This document shows positions 22,801 through 37,760 of a stretch of 64,000 nt of DNA, piece by piece. The stretch comes from Triplophysa rosa. Taxonomy: Eukaryota; Chordata; Actinopteri; Cypriniformes; Nemacheilidae. Positions within the stretch are counted from its first letter, which is position 1, and each line of letters opens with the position of its first letter. The notes below the pieces were generated by a model. The model had not been told where the DNA came from and searched no databases. It was given only the letters and a program-made list of their open reading frames with translations. The position numbers were made by a program, and so were the translations under genes. The DNA is taken from contig NC_079892.1 of the NCBI RefSeq assembly GCF_024868665.1, forward strand, positions 2,830,857 through 2,894,856, in the 5' to 3' direction.

Positions 22801-23797
22801 TTGAGATCTTCAATAACATTGACTTTTGATTGCAGACGTGACAAATCTGAGCTCAGTTTGAGACATTTCTGAAACTTTTTCTCAGGAAGAATAACTGAGA
22901 CACTAATGAGCAAACGTATCAAGTTGCTCTCCATTTAATCTCTTGATGTCTAGAGGAAATAATTGACATATTAAAGGGATCTCATATGCATGTGATTTTC
23001 TTTCGTATGGGTCAGGTCCATAATGTAAAGCTTGCGTTGGATCTGTTGATTGACAGACAGTTTCCAGTGGAGTCAGTTGATGCTCAGGGTATGTGTGGTG
23101 TTTTATTTGCGTCTCTGTTCTTAACCCTAAAAATCTTACATACACAGAGACAGTGTACTGTATATTAAATTGGATAAACATATTCTGTCTGATGTTTTCA
23201 TCATTTGCATTAAAGGGATACTCACCCAAAAATGAAAGTTACGTCTTCATGTACTCACCCTCAAGTTGTTCCAAACCTGTACACATTTCTTTGTTGTAAT
23301 GAACACAAAGAAATATATTTGGAAAAATGTTAGCAACTGACATTTCTGGGGCACCATTGACTACCATAGTAGGAAAAATTACAATGGTAGTCAAAGGTGC
23401 CCCAGAATTGTTTGCTTTCCTTAATTCTACAAAATATCTTATTTTGTGTTAAACAAAACAAAACAAAACAAAAAACAATTTTATGCTATGGTAGTCGATG
23501 GTGCCCCAGAAAAGTCAGGTGCAAACATTCTTCCAAATATCTTCCTTTGTGTTCAACCAATCAAAGGAATGTATACAGGTTTGGATCAATTAGAGGGTGA
23601 GTAAACGATGACAGAATGTGTTTTGGGTGGACTGGATTATCCTTTAAACAACGCATTCTGGGATTAAATGTGAGGTGTGTTTGATTGCTCAATCGCTAAT
23701 GCTCACGTCTCCTTTCTTTACAGATATTGTTTCCCAAGATGTTCCAGCGACTGTAAAAGTGTTGTATTATTTATTCAGGAAATACAAAAACACATAA
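19877..23797 (+). CDS. parvg: Gamma-parvin (tandem calponin-homology adaptor)
   Basis: Exons: 19877-19972, 20263-20365, 20731-20871, 20956-21071, 21515-21570, 21650-21684, 21817-21878, 21967-22035, 22314-22415, 23016-23088, 23724-23797 (TAA). Total 927 nt, 308 aa; human PARVG has 331, the difference lying mainly in a shorter N-terminus. CH1 spans about residues 32-138 (TLVDWINRTLKVEHIVVR, LYDGLVLHHLL, LLATLHLLVAMVKRFQPDL). CH2 spans about 200-305 (AILHFVNKNMASLGLN, FSDGVILLLLIGQLEGFF, VKVLYYLFRKYKNT). Gamma-parvin is the blood-cell-enriched member and binds ILK. Several residues match human gamma- rather than beta-parvin (FQPDL, LLLIGQLEGFF), and it lacks the LGKLGG head of beta-parvin. The first ATG is in fair context (ACAATGG) with no in-frame upstream exon recognised; an upstream non-coding exon is possible. 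Confidence 0.95.
20018..20245. mobile_element. Angel-like MITE filling parvg intron 1
   Basis: The paired halves GGACACAAAAGAGGATATTT and CAAAATATCTTCTTTTGTGT mark a degraded palindromic element of the family at 11199. It makes up most of the 290-base intron 19973-20262, and its right end lies about 17 bases from the exon 2 acceptor. Confidence 0.7.
20555..20632. repeat. Short GGGGACA/TCCCCAC fish repeat
   Basis: GCGGGGACATCCCCACAAAG and TTTTGTGGGGACGTTTTTTG resemble the core of the longer copy at 50158-50440. It lies in parvg intron 2. Confidence 0.5.
21183..21470. repeat. AAT-rich low-complexity tract
   Basis: Interrupted AAT/ATT trinucleotides over about 290 bases in parvg intron 4 (21072-21514). 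No other content. Confidence 0.8.
22050..22272. mobile_element. Angel-like MITE in parvg intron 8
   Basis: AGGAACACAAAAGAAGATAT and its inverted partner CAAAATATCTTCTTTTGTGT are followed by CATGAGGGTGAATAAATGAT and GGTGAACTGTCCGTTTAA. The left end is truncated. Confidence 0.75.
22726..22945 (-). repeat. Dispersed repeat R1, copy 2
   Basis: Reverse-strand relative of the copies at 9622 and 26835, including TAATCTGGATTTGGGTAAAT and TTGACAAATCTGAGCTCAGT-type blocks. It lies in parvg intron 9 (22416-23015). Confidence 0.75.
23210..23648. mobile_element. Long palindromic MITE in parvg last intron
   Basis: It starts AAAGGGATACTCACCCAAAA and ends GGATTATCCTTTAA. It contains two internal inverted blocks around TGGGGCACCATTGACTACCA and GATGGTGCCCCAGAAAAG. 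Related to the Angel-like copies but about 440 bp, with a doubled central part and an AAACA run. Confidence 0.7.
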
Positions 23798-24093
23798 ACT
23801 TCCCATCACATTTCCCTCTCTCTAATATTTCAATTCAATTTCATAAAGTTTCCAGTAATCAAAATGATGGTAAATTTGTGGCCTTTCTTCACATTAGAGA
23901 AGATAGTGACCTCTCAAAGTGACTTTTTGAGCACATAACAGCACACAGACTTTTGAATACAGTAGCTCATCTCATCATGAAAATTACATTTGGATGCTGA
24001 CAGCTTCGATTTAATGTCACCTTTGTGGACAAATGTGTATTAGACTGAGTCTATCATCCAATCATTTTCTGCTGACTTGCAGCTTGTTTGTTA

Positions 24094-24099
24094 AATAAA
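24094..24099 (+). terminator. parvg polyadenylation signal candidate (AATAAA)
   Basis: An AATAAA about 300 bases after the parvg stop, beside a T-rich patch. Confidence 0.45.
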
Positions 24100-26834
24100 A
24101 GTGGCATCTTATAGCTCTGAACCGACCTCTTAAGCACTTTAATATATATGCATCAAATCAGAAACTGTATAAACGCCAATGACACAATCGCTCGATTCCC
24201 AAGCGGTGGAACCCGGGCTCATTGACGTCAACAGTAAAGGGCATTTCTCTCTTTTCATCCTCCTCCGTAATTTAATTTCCTTAATGTGTCTTCTCTGAAA
24301 TTGGATACGGTGAATGGCTTTCATTTAATGTGAAAAAAGCATTATGGGCAGTTTAAGCGGGGTCTATTCACTGCAAATGTGTCGGGGTTCAAGGTGCGGG
24401 CGGATTGATTCTCTCGAGTCGTTGCCCGTGGGTAATTTCTATTACGCCCCAGACCGACATGTTATTCTCATGCCAGTTTGTTATTCATTCATATCAGTAA
24501 CCACATTCTTTCAACCTTTCTTATGCATTATTATGGGTGTTAGGGTCCTAAAAGAAATCTATTTATGCGATGGAGACTCCGGCAGCGAGAGACGTGTGGG
24601 TCGACAGGCCGACGTACAGATTTTCTCACTTTAATAACTTTAAAAACATCCCACACCATGACCCCAAGTGACCCGGTCGCATTCTGATTCCGCCCGTCCC
24701 CGACAAGTGCTCTCGGTCATGTAGCCTATGAATGTATTTGGATGTGCAGAGATGGTGGGGTTGTTTCTGACTGACGGGGGGTTACTGACGAACGGTCGAA
24801 ATGAGCCCAAACGGCAACCCCCCACAGTGACCGAAGCCCCCCGCCGACATCTCATCATCACAGGCCTCGGGCTGTGAACACGGATGACTCACCGCTGCTA
24901 ATCTTTTACACGATATCCTTGATCACCCGCACGTCGATCCAAAGCCACATGAACATAAAAGGAGATGTTTGGATGAAAACTGGCCACTTTTTCCATGCAA
25001 TTACAGTGAAAGAGACTGAAGTCTTCAAGCTCAAACAAGGATGTGATGCACTCTTATTAGTAGCTGAAAGCACAACCTTCACATTTATCACATTTGATTT
25101 GTCAAGAAACGCTCGAGTACGAGCAAAACTCTCTCAATGACAGATGAGTTTCTTGAGGGGTCCAACATCTCCAGAAGTGAAAGTGAAAGTGAACTATTAG
25201 TCAGATATGGTGACCCATACCCGAAACGTGACGAAGAAGTTTCCATATAAGCTCTGGATGAACAAATCGAGGCCAATTCTGCCATCTAACGGCATAATAA
25301 AACGCGCACTCATCTCCTGTCCACACACCATCTCCTTTGATCAGCTTCTCCTTGAGCTTTCGTTCAGACCGACCAATTACCCTAAACCAAAGATAGAGGA
25401 GCTACAGGACATGATGATGGCGCTCGGCTGTGCGCTGAGGGTAATTGGGCTGCTGTCTGCCAAAAACATCACTTTGGACTCCATCCAGACATATTCAAAA
25501 CGTATTGCTCAGAACATGATGTCACTCGAGTTTGAATCCCCGTTCGTTGGTCAAAACACGAGAACATCAATCTTGATTCATGGCCTTTGGAAAAAGTGTA
25601 TTATATTCAATATCAAATGTTATGAAATGACAGAAGATGGTTTACTAGTGACACTATATAATCTTCTGTAAGCACAATATTGATGTCGCTGTCTATGACA
25701 TCAGCTTAAGATGCTAGTGAGAGGTCATCAGCCAATCACAATCAACATGATGTCATTTCCTGTTCCTGTTGCTCCAGAGTAATCAGTCACATGATATTAA
25801 TACCAGCCTCTGATTTCAGACGATGAGGAAAGATGGCAGCAGGCGGGATAAGTTTGCGCAATTGAGACGAATAGACTGCGAACAACAAGGACGTGTGGGA
25901 ACATTGGAGTTGTAGAGGAAAGCGCTAATTTTCAAGGTAAACAATGTTCCTTGAAATACTTGAAACAGTACAGAAAAATGAATGACTGTTGTGTCTTGTT
26001 TGTAATCATGAGTGTTTATTTCAGCGGTTCACTCAAAATGTAAAATGTAAACAAACTGAGCTAATCCATATCAGAGTGAGATGTGTGTAACAAAACCACT
26101 TCAAAACACGCACGCACGCACATTCATACGGTACAGTGAAATCTCGTCTTCATGAAATACAATAAAAAAAAAACTAATTGACAAAAGTTTTGCTACCTCA
26201 CTGATTCTCACAAATGAGAAAATATCGTAATCACAACAGTAGTCAAAAGCAAACACTCACCCTAAATATTCCTAACTGTAATATTTACTGCAAAAACGTC
26301 CGTCACAAGGGTGAATAAGCAGTGAGAATGCTTGACGATTTCCATCCATCGCTTTATGCTTGTAGAAGTTCTTCTACTATTTCATTTTCAGTCTAGGAAT
26401 AAATAACTGGACGTCACACAGCTACAGAGATTTGTGTCCAGGCAACGGCTACATAGATCTCATAAAAGATGTTGAGCGTCCGTGTTCTGTGCCGACTCCA
26501 GTTTGTGCGCCCATCATTTTCTCGGTTTTGGAGTTCTACACAGCTGCGGTTCAGAATTGTTCACCCCTCTCTCTTTGGCTCGTGAACGGTTCTGAGGGTT
26601 TGTAGAGGGGGTCAAGCTTGCGCTCAGTGAGATTTGGACCACGTCGAGATTCTTGGGGCTGACGGGTCCCTGTGGCATTCTAAGGTCCATGTGGCAGGGG
26701 GAAGGTGCTACATTTCCCATGATGCACTTCATCACTCGGGGACTCCAACAGGTGGTCTTTATATTTGCTCACTCTGTTGAAAAAAGAATGATGAGAGTTA
26801 AAAACATACTCATGAGAAAGATCTCTTTAAAACA
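24100..26834. other. parvg-shisal1 spacer, left part
   Basis: No gene recognised. A fish retroelement tail fragment (GAAGTGAAAGTGAAAGTG, then ATATGGTGACCCATAC) lies at 25174-25225. A 154-codon frame follows at 25207-25671 but resembles no family I know. The segment 24180-24880 is less AT-rich than its surroundings. Confidence 0.4.
24223..24230. promoter_or_regulatory. Consensus CRE palindrome TGACGTCA
   Basis: A full eight-base CREB/ATF consensus site just past the 3' end of parvg. Its role is unknown and it may be chance. Confidence 0.25.
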
Positions 26835-27180
26835 TCAGTGAGAGCAAATGGAAACGTTTGCTTAAGTCTCATCTGTGTCTCAAACATTTCTCCTCTTTCT
26901 TCATTAGAGATTCAGAAGAGATGTCAACGATGTCTCAAACTGAGCTCAGATTTGTCAAGTCTGCAATCAGAAGTCAATATTATTGAAGATCTCAACATGA
27001 ACTCAAACATTTCTCGTCAAATTTACCCAAATCCAGATTATTTTACCTCGACAATCTACATTCATTTGACACCTCCTTACTCTTCATGTGTTTCAACAAT
27101 TGTCTCATTTGTTTCTCTTTTAATATCTCCAAAGCAGTTTTAGGAAAAACATCTTCTGAGAACTCAAATTTCAGAGCAAC
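26835..27180 (+). repeat. Dispersed repeat R1, copy 3 (contains the empty site)
   Basis: The most complete copy. It carries CAGAAGAGATGTCAACGATG, ACTGAGCTCAGATTTGTCAA, TTACCCAAATCCAGATTATT and, at 27090-27097, GTTTCAAC. That last octamer is the uninterrupted counterpart of the hAT target site in copy 4. A degraded retroelement tail (CACTTTGGATAAAAGTACC) follows at 27207-27240. Confidence 0.8.
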
Positions 27181-27249
27181 ATCTGTTCCAATTGAAAGAT
27201 TGAAGTCACTTTGGATAAAAGTACCAACCAAATGCATAAATGTATTAAC

Positions 27250-29059
27250 TTTTATTTTGAATTAACTACAATTTGAACATTTTTCTTGTCCTCTGGCAAA
27301 TCTGTGTGTGATTATAGTGTTGAAATGAGACGTGTATTTTGGAACCCTCGTGTCCACGCTGGATGCCATCGCCCCACCTGACAGATCATTAGCTCACCAT
27401 ATGGACGTGTTTCGGAATTAATTGGACAAGGCTTAGACAAGCCACCTGTCTGGAAGCGGACTTATCACAAACACACACACGCACCTTATATACCATAACT
27501 AGACTGTCAGTAAACAGCCTGACTTACATCACAAATATGACATCTTAAGATCACGGAGGCACGCTGGTTAGCCTTTAAAGCGATTCCTGGTGAAACTGCA
27601 TATTCTAGAACGTTCCAAACCCGCAGAATTGTTTCTCCCGTGTATATCTGAAAGGTTGGACACACTTCTGGTTTAACAGCTCTACTGAGCACATGTACCT
27701 GAGAGCGGACATGACAGTTAAGGGTTTTGTTTCTCGCCGTACAAGAGACGGGGTTGGCGGTCTTTCTCTAATAAAATTCCACATTGCGGGTCCATCTTCT
27801 GAATTCAGGTCATGTGTGAAATGGGCATATTTACCTTCGACCAGACCGGAGCAGAGAGCATGCTGGGAGATCAGCGTCAGGGCAGCAGGAGACTGAGAGG
27901 TTGGCCAACGCTAACATTAATTTAACGTTAATCCAGAACTTTCTTTCAAGACGTCAATATTCCATCACCTCGCAGAACCGGATTTTGTTCTGTATTTTCA
28001 GTTTAACCGGTTTGCTTGTATTCTGATGAAATACATTATATCTGCAAGCAGCAAATACATATATTTTGTATAGATTTGCTTGCCAAATGCATGTGCAATG
28101 TTTCCTCTGAGACCTTCCAGTCTTTAAAAGTGTCCAAAAAACTTGCAAATATCAAAAATAAAAAGCTGAAAGAGTCATACTTGGGCAGTCTCTTAATGAC
28201 ATGTGCCCTGTTTATTGTCTTTTAAAAGATGATTCCCATGCACGACACGTCAGTCAAATGGTTACAGACATCTCACCCCGTCATTCCCCCGAGCTTCTGT
28301 CCATCACTCCATCACACAACACCGACGGATCAGATGCCATTCAAAGACACTGGCAGCGTTTCTCACGCCAACAGGAAGGAAACTGCACGTAGCCGTCGAA
28401 TGAAAACACAATGATCTGACCCACATAAAGACTTTCATGAAAAGGCCGTATTGAATTCCCTTACGGCTATTTTAGTCGGGGGACCCCCGTTTGTGGTTTT
28501 CTTTTTCGATCTTTCTTTCTGTATAACAGATGTTCCCCTCTGAGCCGGGGCCAATTCTGCCATTTCCCACAATGCTCTTGGGGAAAATGCTCTTTAAAGA
28601 TCTCCACCAGCTGACTTTAAACCCTCATATGATGGTCTATTCATGTCTGTTTTAAGACCATGCTGTGCTTTTTTAGTGGTGACACTGAGCTCCAAAGAAT
28701 TCTGAGATTTGAACTAAACTGCAGAAAGAATGAAACTGAACATGAAGCAAAAAGTTTCCTTGTGTTAAGTGTTAATGATGTTAAAGCTGGGGCCAATAAG
28801 CACATGGTTATATGTTCTGTGTAACTGTAAATTGACACGTGTGAAGATGATATGTGTCATCTCTGTGCAAAACAATTGACTTTAAATAAATTGCCCCAAC
28901 CATTGTTTGGACAAACAGATAATCCTGCTGAAAACTCATGACATTCCTGTTTTATTTGGAAATATATAAAAGTGAAGAGGTAAAATGAGACACATTTGCT
29001 GTTTTATTTTGACCATCATATCCCGGAGAAAAATGGATGCTTTTTCATTTAAATCAAGT
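27250..29059. other. parvg-shisal1 spacer, middle part
   Basis: Mostly unique-looking sequence without a recognisable exon, repeat family or RNA gene. Confidence 0.4.
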
Positions 29060-29241
29060 TTCAAGTTTACTTTATTTATATAGCACATTTACCACAGCTG
29101 CAAGACTGACCAAAGTGCTTCACAGAGTACACAGCATCATAAAAAGGTACAAAACAGATTAAAACAATGATCCCGAAATAAAACACAAAAATATAATAGA
29201 CATAAATAAAAATCTAATAGGCCAATGAAAACAGATGGGTT

Positions 29242-29245
<4 letters not shown>
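29060..29245. repeat. Retroelement fragment (TTTATTTATATAGCACATTT...)
   Basis: ACTTTATTTATATAGCACAT and CAAAGTGCTTCACAG are typical of a common fish non-LTR element end. The remainder is A-rich. It is followed by an (AT)n run. Confidence 0.55.

Positions 29246-29246
<1 letters not shown>

Positions 29247-29280
<34 letters not shown>
29247..29280. repeat. (AT)n microsatellite
   Basis: A near-pure TA run at the end of the retroelement fragment. Confidence 0.9.
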
Positions 29281-29283
<3 letters not shown>

Positions 29284-29940
29284 CTAAATATCAATTTAGT
29301 CTCAAATGTTTCTCATAAAATTGCTTAGGAGAAATAACAATACGTTTTTTAACAATTGTTGAAACTAGGGCTGTCAAACGATTAATCGCGATTAATCACA
29401 TCCGGAATAAAAGTTTGTGTTTACATCATATATATATATATATATATCTGTGTACAGTGCATATTAATTTTGTATTTATAAACACAAAACATACACATAC
29501 TTGTCTATATATTTAGGAAATATTTACATGTATTAATTTATATTTACCAATAATTAAATTCTAAATAAACATTTATTTATTGTTATATTTTATACTTTTC
29601 TAAAATAAATGCATTTATGTGTATGTGTTCATAAATACAAAATTAATTAGCACAGTATACTGACATAAATTACGTAAACACAAACCTTTATTCTGGATGC
29701 GATTAATCACGATTAATCGTTTGACAGCCCTAGTTGAAACACATGAAGAGTACGGAGGTGTAAAATGAATGTAGATTGTGTAGGTAAAATAATCTGGATG
29801 TGGTTACATTTGATGAGAAACGTTTGAGCTCATATTGAGATCTTCAATAACATTGACTTTTGATTGCAGACTTGACAAATCTGAGCTCAGTTTGACACAT
29901 CGTTGACATCTCTTCTGAAACTCTGTCCCTTGTTGCTGGT
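29284..29940 (-). repeat. Dispersed repeat R1, copy 4, split by a hAT MITE
   Basis: The left piece (29284-29365, with ATCAATTTAGTCTCAAATGT) and right piece (29733-29940, with ACATGAAGAGTACGGAGGTG and CTGAGCTCAGTTTGACACAT) are the two halves of one R1 copy. They are separated by the element at 29366-29732. Confidence 0.75.
29366..29732. mobile_element. hAT-type MITE with 8-bp target duplication
   Basis: Inverted ends TAGGGCTGTCAAACGATTAA and its complement bound 367 bases of AT-rich, non-coding sequence. The octamer GTTGAAAC occurs on both sides (29358-29365 and 29733-29740), the 8-bp target duplication of hAT transposons. The ends repeat ATTAATCGCGATTAATC, so each end carries several TAATC words. 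A second copy is at 46703-47071 and a fragment at 60118-60222. Confidence 0.9.
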
Positions 29941-30744
29941 TGGTGAAGCTCAGATTAAGACAGAAAGAAAGTCATGACTGGTTTGAAAACAAAGCATGCA
30001 CACGCAAAGTCTGAGCATCAAACCCAGCAGTCAGTTTGTATCGCTGTGAGGTTGAACTCTATTGCCCTCTCACTCCCCGAAGCTCTCGGAGACTCCTGTG
30101 ATTGTTAATGAGAGGGTTTAATGCAGACGACAGCTTTAATTAGACGGTTTTTCACTCAAACAACAAAGCAACAGTCTTATTGTGACACTTATGTGCTGTA
30201 GGAGAAAAGCGTCCGTGTGTGCATATGTGTAGTCTGAGCTCCAGGCAGCACACCCACAGACCTTCTGTTGCATACTGCACTCAAACAGTGGCAAGAAAGT
30301 TGACAAGATTGAATCTGATGTTGGCTTTACACAACCACAGTACACAGGTTCATATCAATCTACCATCAAATACACTTTTTGTGTTTGCGATAGGTATTGC
30401 TTTCCTTAGGAAAACCAATTCAAATGGCCTCCAATGTCAACAGATCGGCTCTGAATCACACGTGTTTACGCTGACATTGATTTGTAATGACAAGCAACCT
30501 GAAGCCATTTTCGATGCCGATTTGAAGTGACAAGAGAGACGTGACAAAGTCGAGCGGAGCGCTTTATGCAAATGCAGAGCGGTGAGATGCGGCGACCGCC
30601 GGTGCGATGAGGTTTTAAAGACCTCGAGTGATTTAATCGCTGTCTGTATAAACACCTTAAACATTTGACCTGTCCAGTGAATGTGACCGAGAACTGTTTT
30701 GTGCCAGGTACAATCAATTGAAATAACAGTGTTAAAAGAGCAGA

Positions 30745-30995
30745 AAGGGATGTTTCACCCAAAAAACAAACATTCTGTCTTCATTTTTTCAAAACCTGTA
30801 TATGACTCTTTCTTCTGTAGAACAAAAAAGGAAGATATTTTGAGAAATGTCTCAGTGTTTTTGTGTTCATGCAATGGAAGTCCATGAGGGTTAATGTTGT
30901 TTGGTTATCAATGTTCTGCAGAAGAAAGAAATTCATATAGGTTTAAAACGACATAAGAGTAATAAATGATCATTTTTGGGTGAATTTTCCTGTGA
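30745..30995. mobile_element. Angel-like MITE, degraded
   Basis: GGGATGTTTCACCCAAAAAA start, AAGGAAGATATTTTGAGAAA and TGCAGAAGAAAGAAATTCAT within, and TTTTTGGGTGAATTTTCC end. Same family as 11199. Confidence 0.7.
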
Positions 30996-30999
30996 AGTT

Positions 31000-31828
31000 C
31001 TAAAGCATGTTGACAAATTTTGTGCAAAACATTTGACAGGCCTGAAGTTCAAGCACAATTGAATTAGTTTTATGTTCAAATTATTTTACTTGCTATAACT
31101 TATAACTTATATTGTGACTTATATACTGTTCTTAAATGTATTCATTTGAGAGCGCATTTAACATTTTGTCAAAAGGCTTATTATATATATATAATTGGCT
31201 ATATTTGTTGTGTTTGTGAAATAATCCAAATGCATTAACAAATCATAAAAACATTTGTGTTTTTTTGTGCATTTATGGTTAAATGACCTTGACATTTTTG
31301 TTATATTTATTTGTCTACTTGCGTATAATGTAATCTTGTTTATATTAGAATTGAAGGTTAAAGCTCTCATTATTTTCGACTGTGACCTATTTCTACTAAC
31401 AAACGTTTCTTTATGTTAACACTTTTTATACAAGCTGAATTTGGCTCATGGCCATTATGTATAATAGCACTGTCTCTCCTGAGAGTTTATACCCGTATAT
31501 GTGTGTGTGGGTGTTGATGAACATTCGCAATGCCAAATAAATTCCACTGATGTGTGTGGATGTTGAGTATAGTTCATACAGTGTTGTATTTAAAATGAAA
31601 AACTGGTGAACCGGTGTACTACACACGGCATTCATTTTTTAAAACAAAGTTCCAAAATAAATTGAGGTGGAAAATGAATGTAGGACACAGCATGCTATAC
31701 ACTTGTTTTCTTGAATTTGCATAATATAAACATTACGCAATCCAAACACAGCATTAGACATTTGCGTGTGTTTGCACGGGCTCACCAGGCTGTCGCCGTG
31801 TTGCGTGCGATCTGTGCCGTGCCCTCCG
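31000..31828 (-). other. Probable shisal1 3'UTR and flank
   Basis: AT-rich sequence after the shisal1 stop (read right to left). The minus-strand AATAAA at 31306-31311 is a possible polyadenylation signal about 520 bases past the stop. No other gene seen. Confidence 0.4.
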
Positions 31829-35894
<4,066 letters not shown>

Positions 35895-36011
35895 CTTCTC
35901 GTCCTCCCTCAGGGGAGGATGGAGACATGAAGCCTGACAGCTTCAGCTGGTTCCAGATGTCATGTTCTACCTCCAGCGTCTGTTCATGGCTCTGACAGTC
36001 TGCCTGTGCAC
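35895..36011 (-). other. shisal1: shisal1 5'UTR part of exon with three upstream ATGs
   Basis: On the minus strand a pyrimidine-rich acceptor (CTTCTTCTACCACAG) precedes GTGCACAGG at 36011. Between it and the start codon lie two short closed uORFs (MNRRWR and MTSGTS) and a third ATG whose frame overlaps the main start. At least one further 5' exon must lie at higher coordinates, not identified. Confidence 0.6.
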
Positions 36012-36099
36012 CTGTGGTAGAAGAAGGCAGGTGTTATGATCATGGAGAATCTGGCCGTGTACAGAAGGATCAGGCATGTTCAGTTAATAATAAACTGTC

Positions 36100-36980
36100 A
36101 AAATGATTTTTGAGAGGTTGTTATCTGGGAATAACGAACCTGCAAATGTCGCGACTGGCCAATCAGAATCAAGCATTCCAACGGGCCGTGTAATACATAT
36201 ATATAACGTATATAAAACCGTTTGTCAGGATAACAAATTAATGACATTTATCGCAAAAATGATAGAAAATATAAATGCAATATAAATGTTGCTAAGCCTT
36301 TAAAAGCAAAACTGTCGCAAGTACCATCATAAATCAACATCGTTTAGTCTTCGTCAATCGTTCTTTTAATTAAAAAAGCAATCGAAATGTTTAAAGTGAA
36401 ACTTCCGTTCATGCAGCCGCCATATTGTGACGTCATTTCTCCCCTACTTGCCTTCGCTTGGTCCATTCTAGTGTCAGGTAACTTGAGTTGTCATTTTCCT
36501 TCATCGCTTGTATTAATTCATAGTTGTATCTTCAATTATTTTTTTATGTATACAGCTAGATAAAATAATCACAAATCGGCAGCCAAAAGGTTGTTGCCTG
36601 ACAAACGTCAACAAACTCGCGTACACTAACTGTTATTATACCATGGTCTTTTTGAATACTCGATCCTGATTGGCTGGAAGGTGTGCATTAAAACCCTTTA
36701 ACGCACAGGTAGCTCCAGTAAGTAACTGACAAAATCACTGCAATTTGCACCTGTTTGCTCTAAAATTTCATTGTAAACATCAATAAAAGATTTAACTTGG
36801 CAAATGACCATGGTTTAAGCGGGATATTCCACAGCTAGCCATGCGCTAACTCCACTTCATGTCGGGTGGTTCTTGGCCTCCACGTCGTGCATTAAAACCC
36901 TTTAACGCACGGCTAGCTGTGGATTATCCCTTACTTAACGCACGGTTATCTGTAGATTATCCCTTACATGTATTGAATGT
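36100..36980. repeat. Composite of palindromic elements with GCATTAAAACCCTTTAACGC motifs
   Basis: GTTATCTGGGAATAACGAAC followed by GACTGGCCAATCAGAATCAA is a familiar fish inverted-repeat element end. Its partner end near 36640-36700 reads GATCCTGATTGGCTGGAAGG. GCATTAAAACCCTTTAACGC occurs at about 36686 and 36890, and the segment ACGCACGGCTAGCTGTGGATTATCCCTTAC-like is tandemly duplicated at 36910-36965. No coding frame of note. Confidence 0.55.
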
Positions 36981-37384
36981 AACGTTATTGATGGTAAACG
37001 CCGTTGTTTTTCTAAACAACACCGTTAAGGCATATATTCCATTTTACTTTAATAACTTACATTAAACTGATCTTTTGGTGACAGCAGATGTGCTTCGAAC
37101 ATTTTTACGCTTTGAACGTTCCCTCATTTGGACGTTCTTTAGTTCATGTTCCTTCCTCGAATGCAAGTAGTGTTCTCCACACAAACTGTCAAACCAAACG
37201 CCAACAAAGGTTGATTCATAAGAATTTGTGTGAGTGCTTTGGTTCAGAACAAAAAGATGAATTCATGCTTGATTTCTCTGCTTCGATGTTGTTGCCGCCG
37301 TGCACATGCGTTGCCTTGCCCGTCATCCTCAATCCTCATCTTGTCGTCATGGCAAAGGTTATGTTAAAAAAGACCTTCTTCTAG

Positions 37385-37760
37385 TGGTAGAAATGATCAT
37401 AAATGGAATTGTATTGGTTTTAATGGAAAGTGTAATGGGTTTCTACTGGTAATATTTTGGGTTAACCCTGCTGAAAAAAACAATAGAACCCCAACAGAAA
37501 CCATTACAGAAATTCTATTGGTTTACAATAAAATACCATTATGAACCATTAGCTTTTTCCATTAAAACCATTACAAAATGCCTTTTTGTAGTGTGTTTTG
37601 GGCATTATTCCTGTAGGATTTAACATCCCACCAATAGAATCCATCACATACCAGTAGAACCATTACAGTTTCCATTTAAACCAATACAAATCCCTTTAAA
37701 ACCAATAAAACCATTATAACTTCTTTAATGGGTTCTATTGATTTTTTCAACTTGTGGAAC
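37385..37760. repeat. Word-repetitive palindromic element (ACCATTA / CCAATAGAA)
   Basis: AACCATTAC, CCAATAGAA, TAGAACCATTA and their complements (TAATGGGTTCTATTG, TTGGTTTTAATGG) recur about a dozen times on both strands in 375 bases. The outer halves are mutually inverted. Non-coding and probably a MITE. Confidence 0.55.

Noticed and set aside
25207..25671. 154-codon plus-strand frame downstream of parvg
   Set aside because: No recognisable domain, no splice support. It starts in a degraded retroelement tail. Kept only as an unexplained frame.
26838..27143. 101-codon frame with [19 protein letters not shown] shared with 22722-22934
   Set aside because: Similarity comes from both being copies of repeat R1. 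The copies at 9622 and 29284 break the frame, so it is not evidence of a protein.
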